This document shows positions 41,308 to 50,479 of a stretch of 64,000 bases of DNA, piece after piece. The notes beneath the pieces are model-generated. The model was not told the origin of the DNA. It ran no database searches and worked only from the letters and a program-made list of their open reading frames with translations. The DNA is from Streptomyces sp. DSM 110735 (GTDB lineage: Bacteria > Actinomycetota > Actinomycetes > Streptomycetales > Streptomycetaceae). How positions within the stretch are numbered: the stretch's first letter is position 1; each line of letters opens with the position of its first letter. The position numbers and the translations under genes are program-made. The stretch spans positions 1 to 64,000 of the forward strand of contig NZ_JACYHF010000009.1 of assembly GCF_016482685.1 (NCBI RefSeq), given 5' to 3'.

Positions 41308-41907
41308 TCACCATAGCGTCACCGCCAGCCGCGCCGAGGGGTTCGCGCCCACCAGCCGGGCCGCCGTCGCACGTGGCACGGCCAGCACCACCAGCGCACC
41401 GCCCGCGCTCACCCCGTCCTCCGGCTCACCCAGCGGCTCCGGCAGCCGCGTCACCCGCGCGCCGCGCGCGAGGACCCGGGCACCCCCGCCCGTGGACCGT
41501 TCCTCGGAGGCGATCACGTCGACCCGGTCGCCGGGCCGCAGCAGTCGTACCGTCGCCGCGTCCGCGATCCGCACCGGTGCCCGCACCAGCTCCGCCGGGC
41601 CGTGCCGACCCAGCGGCTCCGCGGCAGGGCGGCCGCGTGGTCGCTCGGCGCTCGCGTCCCGAGGTCCGGACACCGCCCGTGGACCCGCCGCGACCAGCGC
41701 CGCCGCCGTCACGGCCAGTCCTGCCGCCACCGCCCGCCTGCGGCTCCGCAGCAGCCGCCGCGCCGCGTACCGTCCCCCGCCGCGTACGCACACCGGCGAA
41801 AAGCCGGGCACCTCACGGGTCGCGGGGACGTCCGTGCCCGGCGGACGCGGGACACGGAACGCCGGGGCGTGGGAAGGAACGAGGTTGACCGAAGGCATCG
41901 GGATCAC
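41308..41907 (-). CDS. SAF-domain (CpaB/RcpC-like) membrane protein
   Basis: 199 residues. N-terminal cytoplasmic Pro-rich stretch, one membrane helix (RAVAAGLAVTAAALVAAG), then a SAF/RcpC-type beta domain (RAPVRIADAATVRLLRPGDRVDVIASEE, ARVLARGARVTRLPEPLGE, ALVVLAVPRATAARLVGAN). This domain occurs in CpaB proteins of Flp pilus assembly, but no pilus genes are present here, so the role is open. GTG 41907 or ATG 41898 (three codons later) could be the start. Confidence 0.8.
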   Translation of the reverse strand: MIPMPSVNLVPSHAPAFRVPRPPGTDVPATREVPGFSPVCVRGGGRYAARRLLRSRRRAVAAGLAVTAAALVAAGPRAVSGPRDASAERPRGRPAAEPLGRHGPAELVRAPVRIADAATVRLLRPGDRVDVIASEERSTGGGARVLARGARVTRLPEPLGEPEDGVSAGGALVVLAVPRATAARLVGANPSARLAVTLW

Positions 41908-42044
41908 CGCCTGCTGCGAGGGAATCGACTGCTTGCGATGCCCACGATGACGGCTTTCGCCGAGGTCCGTCGGGAGCTGTGAACGGCCCGGCGCCTGTGG
42001 AAAACTCCCTCACCCGAACGAGGAGACCCCCGCTTCGAGAGCCG

Positions 42045-42878
42045 CTAAGGCAGCGCGAACCCCGGCTCCACCCCACCCAGCGCCCCCACGCACAGACAGT
42101 CCCGCTCCTCGGTCCCCGGCAGCGCCGCCACCGCGTCGAACAGCACCCCCCGCAACCGGTCCACGTTGGCCGCGAACACCCGCAGCACCTCCTCGTGGGA
42201 GACGCCCTCGCCGGTCTCGGCGCCCGCGTCGAGGTCGGTGACCAGGGTCAGCGAGGTGTAGCAGAGCTCCAGCTCACGGGCGAGAGCCGCCTCGGGATGC
42301 CCGGTCATGCCCACCACCGACCAGCCCTGCGCCTGGTGCCACAGCGACTCGGCGCGGGTGGAGAAGCGCGGACCCTCGACCACGACCAGCGTGCCGCCGT
42401 CCACCGCCTCCCAGTCCCGCCCGCGCGCCGCCTTCAGCGCGGCGGCGCGTCCGCTGGGGCAGTAGGGGTCGGCCAGTGACACGTGCACCACGCCCGGCAC
42501 CGTGCCGTCCGGCAGCGGCAGCCCGTCGAAGTAGGTCTGCTCCCGCGCCTTGGTGCGGTCCACCATCTGGTCCGGCACCAGCAGCGTGCCGGGACCGTAC
42601 TCCGGGCGCAGACCGCCCACCGCGCACGGGCCGAGGACCTGGCGGACCCCGACGGAACGCAGCGCCCACAGATTGGCGCGGTAGTTGATGCGGTGCGGCG
42701 GGATGTGGTGGTCCCGGCCGTGCCGGGGCAGGAAGGCGACCCGCCGACCGGCGATCTCGCCGAGGAAGAGGGAGTCGCTGGGGGCGCCGTAGGGGGTGTC
42801 CACCCGGACCTCGGTCACGTCCTCCAGGAAGGAGTAGAAACCCGACCCGCCGATTACGCCGATCTCTGCGTTCGCCAT
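42045..42878 (-). CDS. mtnP: S-methyl-5'-thioadenosine phosphorylase
   Basis: 277 residues from ATG 42878. Purine phosphorylase fold: IGVIGGSGFYSF, GRRVAFLPRHGRDHHIPPHRINYRANLWAL, VDRTKAREQTYFDG, VEGPRFSTRAESL, VGMTGHPEAALARELELCYTSLTLVTDLDAG. Cleaves methylthioadenosine to adenine and methylthioribose-1-phosphate in methionine salvage and polyamine recycling. An in-frame GTG at 42887 adds three residues. Lies downstream of the fmdB-like gene on the same strand. Confidence 0.93.
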   Translation of the reverse strand: MANAEIGVIGGSGFYSFLEDVTEVRVDTPYGAPSDSLFLGEIAGRRVAFLPRHGRDHHIPPHRINYRANLWALRSVGVRQVLGPCAVGGLRPEYGPGTLLVPDQMVDRTKAREQTYFDGLPLPDGTVPGVVHVSLADPYCPSGRAAALKAARGRDWEAVDGGTLVVVEGPRFSTRAESLWHQAQGWSVVGMTGHPEAALARELELCYTSLTLVTDLDAGAETGEGVSHEEVLRVFAANVDRLRGVLFDAVAALPGTEERDCLCVGALGGVEPGFALP

Positions 42879-43029
42879 GCCGAGCACCCTAGCCGGAGCC
42901 GAAAACGGTCCCCAGGGGCCATCGGGAACGGTTCGGGAACGTCACGCGCACCACGACAGACCGCCCCCGGGAACGCCGAAGACCCCACCGTCACGGACAG
43001 CCGGACGGCAGGGTCGGAAAGCGCGGTTC

Positions 43030-43335
43030 TCAGGCGGCGGAGCCGGACGAGGACGACGAAGACGAAGAGGACGTCGACGTGGACGAAGACGAGGACGCCT
43101 TCGAGTCGGACGACGACGAGGACGACGACTTCGTGGCAGGGCTGCTGCTCGACGACGCGCCGCGCGAGTCGTTGCGGTAGAAGCCGGAGCCCTTGAAGAC
43201 AATGCCGACCGCGGAGAACACCTTCTTCAGGGGGCCACCGCAGTTGGGGCACTCGGTCAGGGCGTCGTCGGTGAACTTCTGCACCGCCTCAAGGCCCTCG
43301 CCACAGTCCTTGCACTGGTACTGATAGGTCGGCAC
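43030..43335 (-). CDS. FmdB-family zinc-ribbon protein with poly-Ser tail
   Basis: 101 residues from GTG 43335 with AGGAGG about 5 nt upstream. FmdB zinc ribbon at 1-45: VPTYQYQCKDCGEGLEAVQKF..LTECPNCGGPLKKVF (two CxxC knuckles), then GIVFKGSGFYRNDSRG and a tail of about 40 residues that is almost all Ser with Lys, Asp and Thr. FmdB was named as a putative formamidase-operon regulator; actinobacterial members have no proven function. A CIRCE-like element overlaps its leader. Confidence 0.92.
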   Translation of the reverse strand: MPTYQYQCKDCGEGLEAVQKFTDDALTECPNCGGPLKKVFSAVGIVFKGSGFYRNDSRGASSSSSPATKSSSSSSSDSKASSSSSTSTSSSSSSSSSGSAA

Positions 43336-43345
43336 TGTCTTCCTC

Positions 43346-43372
43346 CTGGCACTCTCACTCAATGAGTGCTAA
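43346..43372. promoter_or_regulatory. CIRCE-like HrcA site before the fmdB-type gene
   Basis: CTGGCACTC-N9-GAGTGCTAA on the plus strand. Compared with the CIRCE consensus TTAGCACTC-N9-GAGTGCTAA, the right arm is exact and the left arm matches 7 of 9, with the correct 9-nt spacer. It ends 11 nt upstream of the GTG at 43335, where HrcA binding could block transcription start. Confidence 0.75.
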
Positions 43373-43402
43373 CGACGGTCCATCTTGACGCATTCCCGGG
43401 GA

Positions 43403-44704
43403 TCAGTCCACCGCGACCGGCGCGCGGTGACCCACGCCACGTGCCACCGTACGGTTCAGCGGCCGGGGCACGAGCCGCGAACGCAGCAGCAACAGCGTCG
43501 CCAGCGCGGGCACCGTACCGGCCATCGGCACCAGGAATCCCGCGCCGCCCCACAGCCGGTCCTCCAGTTGCCCGGCGACGGTGACGGCCGCCGCCTGGCC
43601 GAGTGCGACCGCGCCGGTCAGCCAGGTGAACGCCTCGGTGCGGGCGCCCGCCGGTACGAGCGCCTCGACCAGCGTGTAGCCGGTGATCAGCGCGGGCGCG
43701 ATGCAGACGCCGACCAGCAGACCGAGCCCGGCGAGCAGCGGCAGCGAGTGCGCCGTCCACAGCGCGGACGCGGTCAGCGCGAGCCCCGCGTACCCGACCG
43801 CGAGCCGCCGCCGGGGCGTGGCGCGCCAGGCGATGGCGCCGCAGACGAAGCCGGAGAGCATGTTGCCCGCCGCGAAGACGCCGTACAGGACGCCGTTCAG
43901 ACCGGGTTCGCCGATCGACTCGGTGAACGCCGCCAGCGAGACCTGCATCCCGCCGAAGACCGCTCCGATGCCGAGGAACGTCACGATCAGCACGCGTACG
44001 CCGGGCACGCGCAGGGCGGAGGTGTGCGGCACGCGCGCGTGCTCGTCGGCGGCGGGCGCGTCCACGGAGGGCTGCGTCCCCCGCTGGGCGGCGAAGAGCA
44101 GTCCGCCCACCAGCGTCAGCAGCGCCTCGGTGACCAGCCCGGCCGACGGCGTGACGGTGGTGCACAGGGCGGTCGCGAGGAGGGGTCCGACCACGAAGGT
44201 CAGCTCGTCCGTGACGGACTCGAACGCCGCCGCCGTGCTCATCAGCGGCGATCCCTGGAGTTTCACGCCCCAGCGGGCGCGCACCATGGGGCCGACCTGC
44301 GGCACCGAGGCGCCGGTCGGCACGGCCGCCGCGAACAGCGCCCACAGGGGCGCGTGCGACAGGGCGAGCGCGGTCAGACCGAGCCCGGCCAGCGCGTGCA
44401 CGACGACACCGGGGACCAGGACGGCGCGCTGGCCGTAGCGGTCCGCGAGACGGCCGCCGTAGGGCGCGCAGAGCGCCATGGAGACGCCGGTGACGGCGGC
44501 GGCGGCACCGGCGGCGCCGTACGAGCCGGTGGTGTGCCGTACGAGCAGCACGATGGAGATGGTGAGCATCGCGAACGGCTGGCGCGCGGCGAAGCCCGGG
44601 ACCAGGAAGGTCCAGGCGCCCCGGGTGCGCAGCAGTTGTCCGTAGCCAGGACGAGACGGAGCCTGCCGCTTCTCGGCCGGCTCGGTGATGACCGTGGACT
44701 CCAC
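43403..44704 (-). CDS. MFS transporter
   Basis: 433 residues from GTG 44704 (GGAAGG 8 nt upstream); the frame is open to 44899 but those codons lack a ribosome site and look like leader. Twelve helices, beginning RTRGAWTFLVPGFAARQPFAMLTISIVLLV and including AVTGVSMALCAPYGGRLADRYGQRAVLVPG (motif A) and VRVLIVTFLGIGAVFGGMQVSLAAFTES. No substrate motif; exporter-like. Opposite orientation to groups on either side. Confidence 0.88.
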   Translation of the reverse strand: MESTVITEPAEKRQAPSRPGYGQLLRTRGAWTFLVPGFAARQPFAMLTISIVLLVRHTTGSYGAAGAAAAVTGVSMALCAPYGGRLADRYGQRAVLVPGVVVHALAGLGLTALALSHAPLWALFAAAVPTGASVPQVGPMVRARWGVKLQGSPLMSTAAAFESVTDELTFVVGPLLATALCTTVTPSAGLVTEALLTLVGGLLFAAQRGTQPSVDAPAADEHARVPHTSALRVPGVRVLIVTFLGIGAVFGGMQVSLAAFTESIGEPGLNGVLYGVFAAGNMLSGFVCGAIAWRATPRRRLAVGYAGLALTASALWTAHSLPLLAGLGLLVGVCIAPALITGYTLVEALVPAGARTEAFTWLTGAVALGQAAAVTVAGQLEDRLWGGAGFLVPMAGTVPALATLLLLRSRLVPRPLNRTVARGVGHRAPVAVD

Positions 44705-45055
44705 GGCCCGTGCCTTCCTTCCGCCTGGTAGCGCGCCCGTGCGGGGGGCACCGAGAGCTGTCCTCTTGCGCGGGACTGCGGTAGATACCGGTGCTGCACT
44801 ACGAAAGGCGTTCCGGCCGCCATACGGTCGCGCCAGCTCTGCGTCAGACAGATCAGACAGAGTTGGTTCGATCAGATGCCTTGATCGTACAGGCGGCACC
44901 CGGCGCGCGGTCTGTGAGAACGGGCACCCTCACCAGCACCCTCACCAGCACCCTCACGGCACTCGCGGCGGCACTCCGCGGCACCCCACGGCGCTCCACG
45001 GCACCCCCCGGCGCCCCGGAGGCACCCTGAAGGCGCCGCGAAAGCGCCCCCCGCC
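44705..45055. other. Intergenic region with short tandem repeats
   Basis: About 350 bp between the MFS gene and the antiporter gene. It holds three 12-bp units (CACCCTCACCAG, 44925-44960) and further CGGCACYCC-like repeats to about 45030, with no convincing gene. Confidence 0.6.
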
Positions 45056-46570
45056 TCACCGCCGAGGGCGTCCGCCGTCCGGCTGCCCCGTCCCCAGCCA
45101 GTCCGCCAGCTTGCCGCCCTTGGTGACCGCGCGCAGCCGCCGCTCCGCCTGGTCGCGCACCGGGTCGGTGGCGACCACCAGGAGTTCGTCCCCGTGCCGC
45201 AGCACGGTCGTCGGCGAGGGCACGAAGGACTTGCCGTCGCGCACGACCAGGGTGACGGCGGCGCCGGGCGGCAGCCGCAGCTCGCCCACCTCCACGCCGT
45301 GCATCTTGGAGTCCTCGGGGATCGCGACCGAGAGGAGATGCCCGCGCAGCCGCTCCAGGGGCGCCGACTCGATCCCGAGGTCGGACGCCTCGCCCTCCTC
45401 GCCGAGCCGCAGCTTGCGGGCGAGCCAGGGCAGGGTCGGACCCTGGACGAGGGTGTAGACGACGACCAGGACGAAGACGACGTTGAAGATGCGGCGGCTG
45501 CCCTCGATGCCGCTCACCATGGGGATCGTCGCCAGGATGATGGGGACCGCGCCGCGCAGTCCCGCCCAGGACATCAGCGCCTGCTCCTGCCAGGGCACCC
45601 GGAACGGCGTCAGGCTCAGCACCACGCTCAGCGGACGCGCCGCCATGGTCAGCACCAGACCGATGACCAGCGCGGGCACGATGTCGTCGCCCAGCTCGTG
45701 CGGGGTCACCAGCAGACCGAGCAGGACGAACATGCCGATCTGCGCGATCCAGCCGAGCCCGTCCGCGAAGCCCCGGGTGGCCGGCCAGTGCGGCAGCTTG
45801 GCGTTGCCGAGCACCATGGAGGCCAGATACACGGCGAGGAAGCCGCTGCCGTGGGCCAGGGCGCCCGCCGCGTAGGCGGTGACGGCGATGGCCATGACGG
45901 CGATCGGGTAGAGGCCGGAGGCGGGCAGCGCGACGTGCTTGAGTCCCCAGGAGCCGAGGAAGCCCACCGCGAGACCGAGGGCGGCGCCGATGGCCAGTTC
46001 CAGCAGGATCTCGCCGAGGAGCACGTACCAGTGGTCGATCGGACCCGTCTGGGAGAAGGCGACGACCAGGATGACGACAGGGGCGTCGTTGAAGCCGGAC
46101 TCGGCTTCCAGCGTGCCCGTCACGCGCGCGGGCAGCGGGATGCGCCGCAGCACGGAGAACACCGCCGCCGCGTCCGTCGAGGACACCACCGCGCCGATGA
46201 TCAGCGCCTGCCGCCACTCCAGCCCGACCAGATAGTGCGCGCCCGCCGCCGTGGCACCGACGCTGACCGCGACGCCGAGCGTCGCCAGCACGGAGGCTTG
46301 CGGCAGCGCGGGTTTCACTTCCTTCCACTTCGTGCCCAGACCGCCCTCGGCGAGGATCACGACCAGGGCCGCGTACCCGATGACCTGGACCATCTCGGCG
46401 TTGTCGAAGTGGATGTGCGCGATGCCGTCGGAGCCCATCAGGACGCCGATCCCCAGGTACACGAGCAGGCTGGGGAGCCCGCTGCGCGAGGAGATCCGCA
46501 CGGCCGCGACCGCGACCAGGAGCACGAGCGAGCAGGCGAGCAGGAGCTGGTTGAGGTGGTGGACAGTCAG
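45056..46570 (-). CDS. Potassium/proton antiporter (CPA1, NhaP2/CvrA type)
   Basis: 504 residues if initiated at CTG 46570, which has GGAAGGGAAG 6 nt upstream and gives MTVHHLNQLLLACSLVLLVAVAAVRIS, the usual N-terminus of this Streptomyces family; the first ATG/GTG in frame is GTG 46525. Multiple membrane helices with SSTDAAAVFSVLR and LEAESGFNDAPVVILVV (the Asp-Ala cation site), LRGAVPIILATIP, then a cytoplasmic RCK_C/TrkA_C domain (KMHGVEVGELRLPPGAAVTLVVRDGKSFVPSPTTVLRHGDELLVVA). Exports K+ or Na+ in exchange for protons. Confidence 0.9.
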   Translation of the reverse strand: MTVHHLNQLLLACSLVLLVAVAAVRISSRSGLPSLLVYLGIGVLMGSDGIAHIHFDNAEMVQVIGYAALVVILAEGGLGTKWKEVKPALPQASVLATLGVAVSVGATAAGAHYLVGLEWRQALIIGAVVSSTDAAAVFSVLRRIPLPARVTGTLEAESGFNDAPVVILVVAFSQTGPIDHWYVLLGEILLELAIGAALGLAVGFLGSWGLKHVALPASGLYPIAVMAIAVTAYAAGALAHGSGFLAVYLASMVLGNAKLPHWPATRGFADGLGWIAQIGMFVLLGLLVTPHELGDDIVPALVIGLVLTMAARPLSVVLSLTPFRVPWQEQALMSWAGLRGAVPIILATIPMVSGIEGSRRIFNVVFVLVVVYTLVQGPTLPWLARKLRLGEEGEASDLGIESAPLERLRGHLLSVAIPEDSKMHGVEVGELRLPPGAAVTLVVRDGKSFVPSPTTVLRHGDELLVVATDPVRDQAERRLRAVTKGGKLADWLGTGQPDGGRPRR

Positions 46571-46841
46571 CGGCGCTTCCCTTCCTCTGCCCCGCGTCCG
46601 GCGCGGGGGCGGGGCTCAGTACACAAGACCCGAGGCTGCGGCGCACCGCACCCAAGTACTTCGTTACCTTACCTAACTCTTGACGTTTCCTTGACGCTCG
46701 CGTTGGCAAGATCGAACGCCCGTGCGCGCCAGTTCCCGACTCCGCGTCAAGTGGCTCGGGGCCCTGCGCCTATGGTTGCTCCAGCGCTCATTCAAAGTCA
46801 TGGCCCGACCTGCCGCTCGCGTTAGGACAGCAAGGACAGCG

Positions 46842-49661
46842 ATGCCCCCCAACACCACCGCCACAACAGGTGACAAGCCTGGCAAGTCCGGCAGGAAGAA
46901 GGGGCGCAAAGCCCGACTTATCGTGCTGGTCCTGGTTCTGGCCGTCATCGGCGGCATCGCCTTCGGCGCGTACTGGACCGTCAGCACCGTGCGCGCCTCC
47001 TTCCCGCAGACGAGCGGCTCACTCACGCTCAAGGGTCTGTCGGGCCCGGTGGACGTGAAGCGCGACGGCTACGGGATCCCGCAGATATACGCGTCCTCCG
47101 ACGCGGACCTGTTCATGGCGCAGGGCTATGTCCAGGCGCAGGACCGGTTCTACGAGATGGACGTGCGCCGGCACATGACCTCCGGGCGCCTGTCGGAGAT
47201 GTTCGGCAAGAGCCAGGTCAAGAACGACGCCTTCCTGCGCACGCTCGGCTGGGACCGCGTGGCCAAGCAGGAGTACGACAGCAAGCTGTCGCCCTCCACC
47301 AAGAAGTACCTCGACGCCTACTCCAAGGGCGTCAACGCCTACCTCCAGGGCAAGAACGGCAAGGACATCTCCCTGGAGTACGCCGCCCTGAACCTCTCCA
47401 ACGACTACAAGCCCTCGGCGTGGACCCCGGTCGACTCGCTGTCGTGGCTGAAGGCGATGGCGTGGGACCTGCGCGGCAACATGCGGGACGAGGCCGACCG
47501 CGCCCTGATGACGAGCCGCCTCGGCCCGCAGCAGATCCGCGACCTCTACCCGGACTACCCGTACAGCCGGAACAAGCCGATCGTGCAGAACGGCCAGTAC
47601 GACGAGCTGACCAAGACCTTCGGGGAGAACGGCACCTCGGGCGCCACGGGCGGCACCGGGACCACGGGCACCACCGGCACCACCGGCACCACCGGCACCA
47701 CGGGCTCCACGGGCGCGACCGGCTCCACGGGCGCCTCCGGCACCGCCGCGAACTCCGGTTCCGCCGTCACCAGCCAGCTCATGGGTCTCTCCAAGGTCCT
47801 GGACGACCTCCCGACCGCCGTCGGCGTCAACGGCCAGGGCATCGGCTCCAACTCCTGGGTCGTCTCCGGCGACAACACGATCACCGGCAAGCCGCTGCTC
47901 GCCAACGACCCGCACCTGTCCGCCACGCTGCCCTCGGTCTGGTACCAGATGGGTCTGCACTGCCGGACCGTCAGCAGCAAGTGCCAGTACGACGTCACGG
48001 GTTACACCTTTGCCGGAATGCCCGGTGTGATCATCGGGCACAACGGTCAGATCGCCTGGGGCATGACCAACTCCGGGGTCGACGTCACCGACCTCTACCT
48101 GGAGAAGATCACCGGCGACGGCTACCTCTACGACGGCAAGGTCCGCCCCTTCCGCACCCGCGAGGAGACCATCAAGGTCGCGGGCGGTCCGTCCCGGAAG
48201 ATCGTCGTGCGCCAGACCGCCGACGGTATGCCGCTGCTGTCGGACCGCGACGACGAACTGGTCGAGGTGGGTCGCAAGGCCGGGGTCGACACCGCCGCCC
48301 CCGACCGCGGCGACGGCTACGGCGTCGCCCTGAAGTGGACCGCGCTGCAGCCGGGCACCTCCATGGACGCCGTGTTCGCCATGGACAAGGCGTCCGACTG
48401 GAAGAGCTTCCGCTCCGCCGCCCGCCTGTTCGACGTGCCGTCGCAGAACCTGGTCTACGCCGACGCCAAGAACATCGGCTACACCCTGCCCGGCAGGATC
48501 CCCATGCGCTCCGCGTCCGACGACGGCTCGCTCCCGGCGCCCGGCTGGGACTCCAAGTACCGCTGGACCGGCTACATCCCGCAGGACGCGCTGCCGTACG
48601 AGTACAACCCCAAGCGCGGCTACATCGTCACCGCCAACCAGGCTGTGATCGACAAGGACAAGTACCCGTACACCCTGACCACCGACTGGGGCTACGGCAC
48701 CCGCAGCCAGCGCATCACCGACCTGATCGAGTCCAAGATCAAGGACGGCGGCAAGATCTCGACCGACGACATGCGCCAGATGCAGACGGACAACAGCAGC
48801 GAGATCGCGCGGCTCCTCGTGCCCAAGCTGCTGAAGCTCAACCTGGACGACCCGGACGTCCGCCAGGCGCAGAAGCTCCTGGAGGGCTGGGACTACACCC
48901 AGGACGCCGACTCGGCGGCGGCGGCGTACTTCAACGCGGTCTGGCGCAACATCCTCAAGCTCGCCTTCGGCGACAAGCTCCCCAAGGAGCTGCGGGTCAA
49001 GGGCCAGTGCCTGTGGGTCGAGCGCGCCGACTCGACCGGTCCGGTGGACGACGACACCAAGGTGCGCGAGTGCGGTCAGCGCGATGCCGACCAGGCGCAG
49101 CCGGACGGCGGCGACCGCTGGTTCGAGGTCGTGCGCACCCTGATGGACAAGCCCGACAGCGACTGGTGGAAGGCGCCGAAGGCGGGCAACCGCCCGGCCG
49201 CCGAGAACCGCGACCAGCTCTTCACCCGCGCCATGATCGACGCGCGCTGGGAGCTGACCGCCAAGCTCGGCAAGGACATCGACACCTGGAGCTGGGGACG
49301 GCTGCACCGGCTGTTCCTGAAGAACCAGACGCTCGGCACCAACGGCCCGGAGATCCTCCAGTACGCGCTCAACCGCGGTCCCTGGAAGCTCAGCGGCGGC
49401 GAGGCCACCGTGGACGCCACCGGCTGGAACGCGGCGGGCGGCTACGGCGTGGTCTGGGTGCCGTCCATGCGGATGGTGGTCAACCTGGCCGACCTGGACA
49501 AGTCCAAGTGGATCAACGTCTCCGGCGCCTCCGGCCACGCCTTCAGCGCCCACTACACCGACCAGACGGACAAGTGGGCCAAGGGCGAGCTGCTGCCCTG
49601 GTCGTTCACCGGCAAGGCGGTCGACGGGAGCACGAAGGACACCCTGGTCCTCAAGCCGTGA
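46842..49661 (+). CDS. Penicillin acylase family protein
   Basis: 939 residues from ATG 46842 (AAGGA 5-6 nt upstream). A membrane anchor (ARLIVLVLVLAVIGGIAFGAYW) precedes the alpha chain (DVKRDGYGIPQIYASSDADLFMAQGYVQAQDRFYEMDVRRHMTSGRLSEMFG). The beta-chain start is Ser336 in GIGSNSWVVSG, the N-terminal nucleophile exposed by self-cleavage, followed by LLANDPHLSATLPSVWYQMGLH and GFAG-like and GYGTRSQRI segments. Between the chains, residues 264-304 form a collagen-like Gly-Thr/Ser repeat where the spacer peptide normally lies. Acts outside the membrane on penicillins, acyl-homoserine lactones or related amides. Confidence 0.92.
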   Translation: MPPNTTATTGDKPGKSGRKKGRKARLIVLVLVLAVIGGIAFGAYWTVSTVRASFPQTSGSLTLKGLSGPVDVKRDGYGIPQIYASSDADLFMAQGYVQAQDRFYEMDVRRHMTSGRLSEMFGKSQVKNDAFLRTLGWDRVAKQEYDSKLSPSTKKYLDAYSKGVNAYLQGKNGKDISLEYAALNLSNDYKPSAWTPVDSLSWLKAMAWDLRGNMRDEADRALMTSRLGPQQIRDLYPDYPYSRNKPIVQNGQYDELTKTFGENGTSGATGGTGTTGTTGTTGTTGTTGSTGATGSTGASGTAANSGSAVTSQLMGLSKVLDDLPTAVGVNGQGIGSNSWVVSGDNTITGKPLLANDPHLSATLPSVWYQMGLHCRTVSSKCQYDVTGYTFAGMPGVIIGHNGQIAWGMTNSGVDVTDLYLEKITGDGYLYDGKVRPFRTREETIKVAGGPSRKIVVRQTADGMPLLSDRDDELVEVGRKAGVDTAAPDRGDGYGVALKWTALQPGTSMDAVFAMDKASDWKSFRSAARLFDVPSQNLVYADAKNIGYTLPGRIPMRSASDDGSLPAPGWDSKYRWTGYIPQDALPYEYNPKRGYIVTANQAVIDKDKYPYTLTTDWGYGTRSQRITDLIESKIKDGGKISTDDMRQMQTDNSSEIARLLVPKLLKLNLDDPDVRQAQKLLEGWDYTQDADSAAAAYFNAVWRNILKLAFGDKLPKELRVKGQCLWVERADSTGPVDDDTKVRECGQRDADQAQPDGGDRWFEVVRTLMDKPDSDWWKAPKAGNRPAAENRDQLFTRAMIDARWELTAKLGKDIDTWSWGRLHRLFLKNQTLGTNGPEILQYALNRGPWKLSGGEATVDATGWNAAGGYGVVWVPSMRMVVNLADLDKSKWINVSGASGHAFSAHYTDQTDKWAKGELLPWSFTGKAVDGSTKDTLVLKP
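47640..47760 (+). repeat. Collagen-like GTx repeat in the acylase spacer
   Basis: Tandem 9-bp units GGCACCACC with variants, encoding GTTGTTGTTGSTGATGSTG-like triplets between the alpha and beta chains. Confidence 0.85.
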
Positions 49662-49680
49662 TCCCCTGACGGCGACCTTT

Positions 49681-49724
49681 ACGCGGAACGGCCCTCCACG
49701 CACTCGTGGAGGGCCGTTCCGCGT
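49681..49724. terminator. Bidirectional 20-bp hairpin
   Basis: Perfect complementarity between 49681-49700 and 49705-49724 with CACT loop, between the convergent acylase and cyclo-ligase genes. A very stable Streptomyces-type terminator without a T tract. Confidence 0.85.
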
Positions 49725-49755
49725 GTTCCGGGGAAAAGCCCCCGACCGGGTCTGC

Positions 49756-50418
49756 TCAGGGGCGTACGAAGCGGCGCACGCCCGTCGGGGTCACCACGGC
49801 GTGCACCGGGCGGTCGTGCGGCTCGGCGGGCACGCGCGGGACGACCTCCGTGTCGTACAGCAGCACCACGAGCGCCGGGTACGCGCCCGCGCGCTCCAGG
49901 CGCGCGAGCACCCGGTCGTACGACCCTCCGCCGCGCCCCAGCCGCATCCCGCGCGCGTCCACCGCGAGTCCGGGCAGCAGCACGGCGTCGGCCGTGGTGA
50001 CGGCGTCCGGGCCGAGCCGGGGTCCGCAGGGCTCCAGCAGCTCCATGCGGCCGCCGTGCCGGACCGGGATCAGCGAGCCGGGACCGGTGTACTCCGCCCA
50101 GTCCAGGTCGTTGTCGGGCAGCAGGGCGGGCAGCAGGACGCTTACGCCCCGCGCGCGCAGGGCATCGAGGAGCGCGCGGGTGCCGGGTTCACTCCCCACC
50201 GAGACGTACGCCGCCACCGTGCGGGCGCCGGTCAGCTCCGGCAGGAGCAGCGCCTGCCCGGCGAACGCGGCGGCCGACGACCGGATGTCATCCTCCGGCA
50301 ATGCGCTCCTCACCTGGAGGAATTCCCGTCGCAACGCACGCTTGTCAGGCTCGTCGACACGTCCTCGGTGTCCCCAGGGACCGGTCTGTTCTTCTGGCAT
50401 GTCACTCAATCCACTCAT
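49756..50418 (-). CDS. 5-formyltetrahydrofolate cyclo-ligase
   Basis: 220 residues from ATG 50418; ATG 50400 is an alternative. DKRALRREFLQVRSALPE start, nucleotide/folate site LLPGLAVDARGMRLGRGGGSYDRVLAR, and LVVLLYDTEVVPRVPAEPHDRPVHAVVTPTGV. Converts 5-formyl-THF to 5,10-methenyl-THF using ATP. Divergent from galU across 61 bp, the arrangement found in other actinobacteria. Confidence 0.92.
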   Translation of the reverse strand: MSGLSDMPEEQTGPWGHRGRVDEPDKRALRREFLQVRSALPEDDIRSSAAAFAGQALLLPELTGARTVAAYVSVGSEPGTRALLDALRARGVSVLLPALLPDNDLDWAEYTGPGSLIPVRHGGRMELLEPCGPRLGPDAVTTADAVLLPGLAVDARGMRLGRGGGSYDRVLARLERAGAYPALVVLLYDTEVVPRVPAEPHDRPVHAVVTPTGVRRFVRP

Positions 50419-50479
50419 ATGAGGGTCAGCCAACCGGAGTAGCGGATTCCCTGCCAAGACACCGGATAGGGTTGCCGGC

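Noticed and set aside
44707..44899. 65-residue N-terminal extension of the MFS transporter to ATG 44899
   Set aside because: Poor ribosome site and leader-like composition; GTG 44704 with GGAAGG is preferred.
47640..47760. CRISPR-like or regulatory repeat array
   Set aside because: Units of 9 bp without spacers, within the acylase frame; a coding minisatellite.
47019..49703. 894-codon minus-strand frame opposite penicillin acylase
   Set aside because: Shadow frame; the plus-strand acylase has full catalytic motifs.
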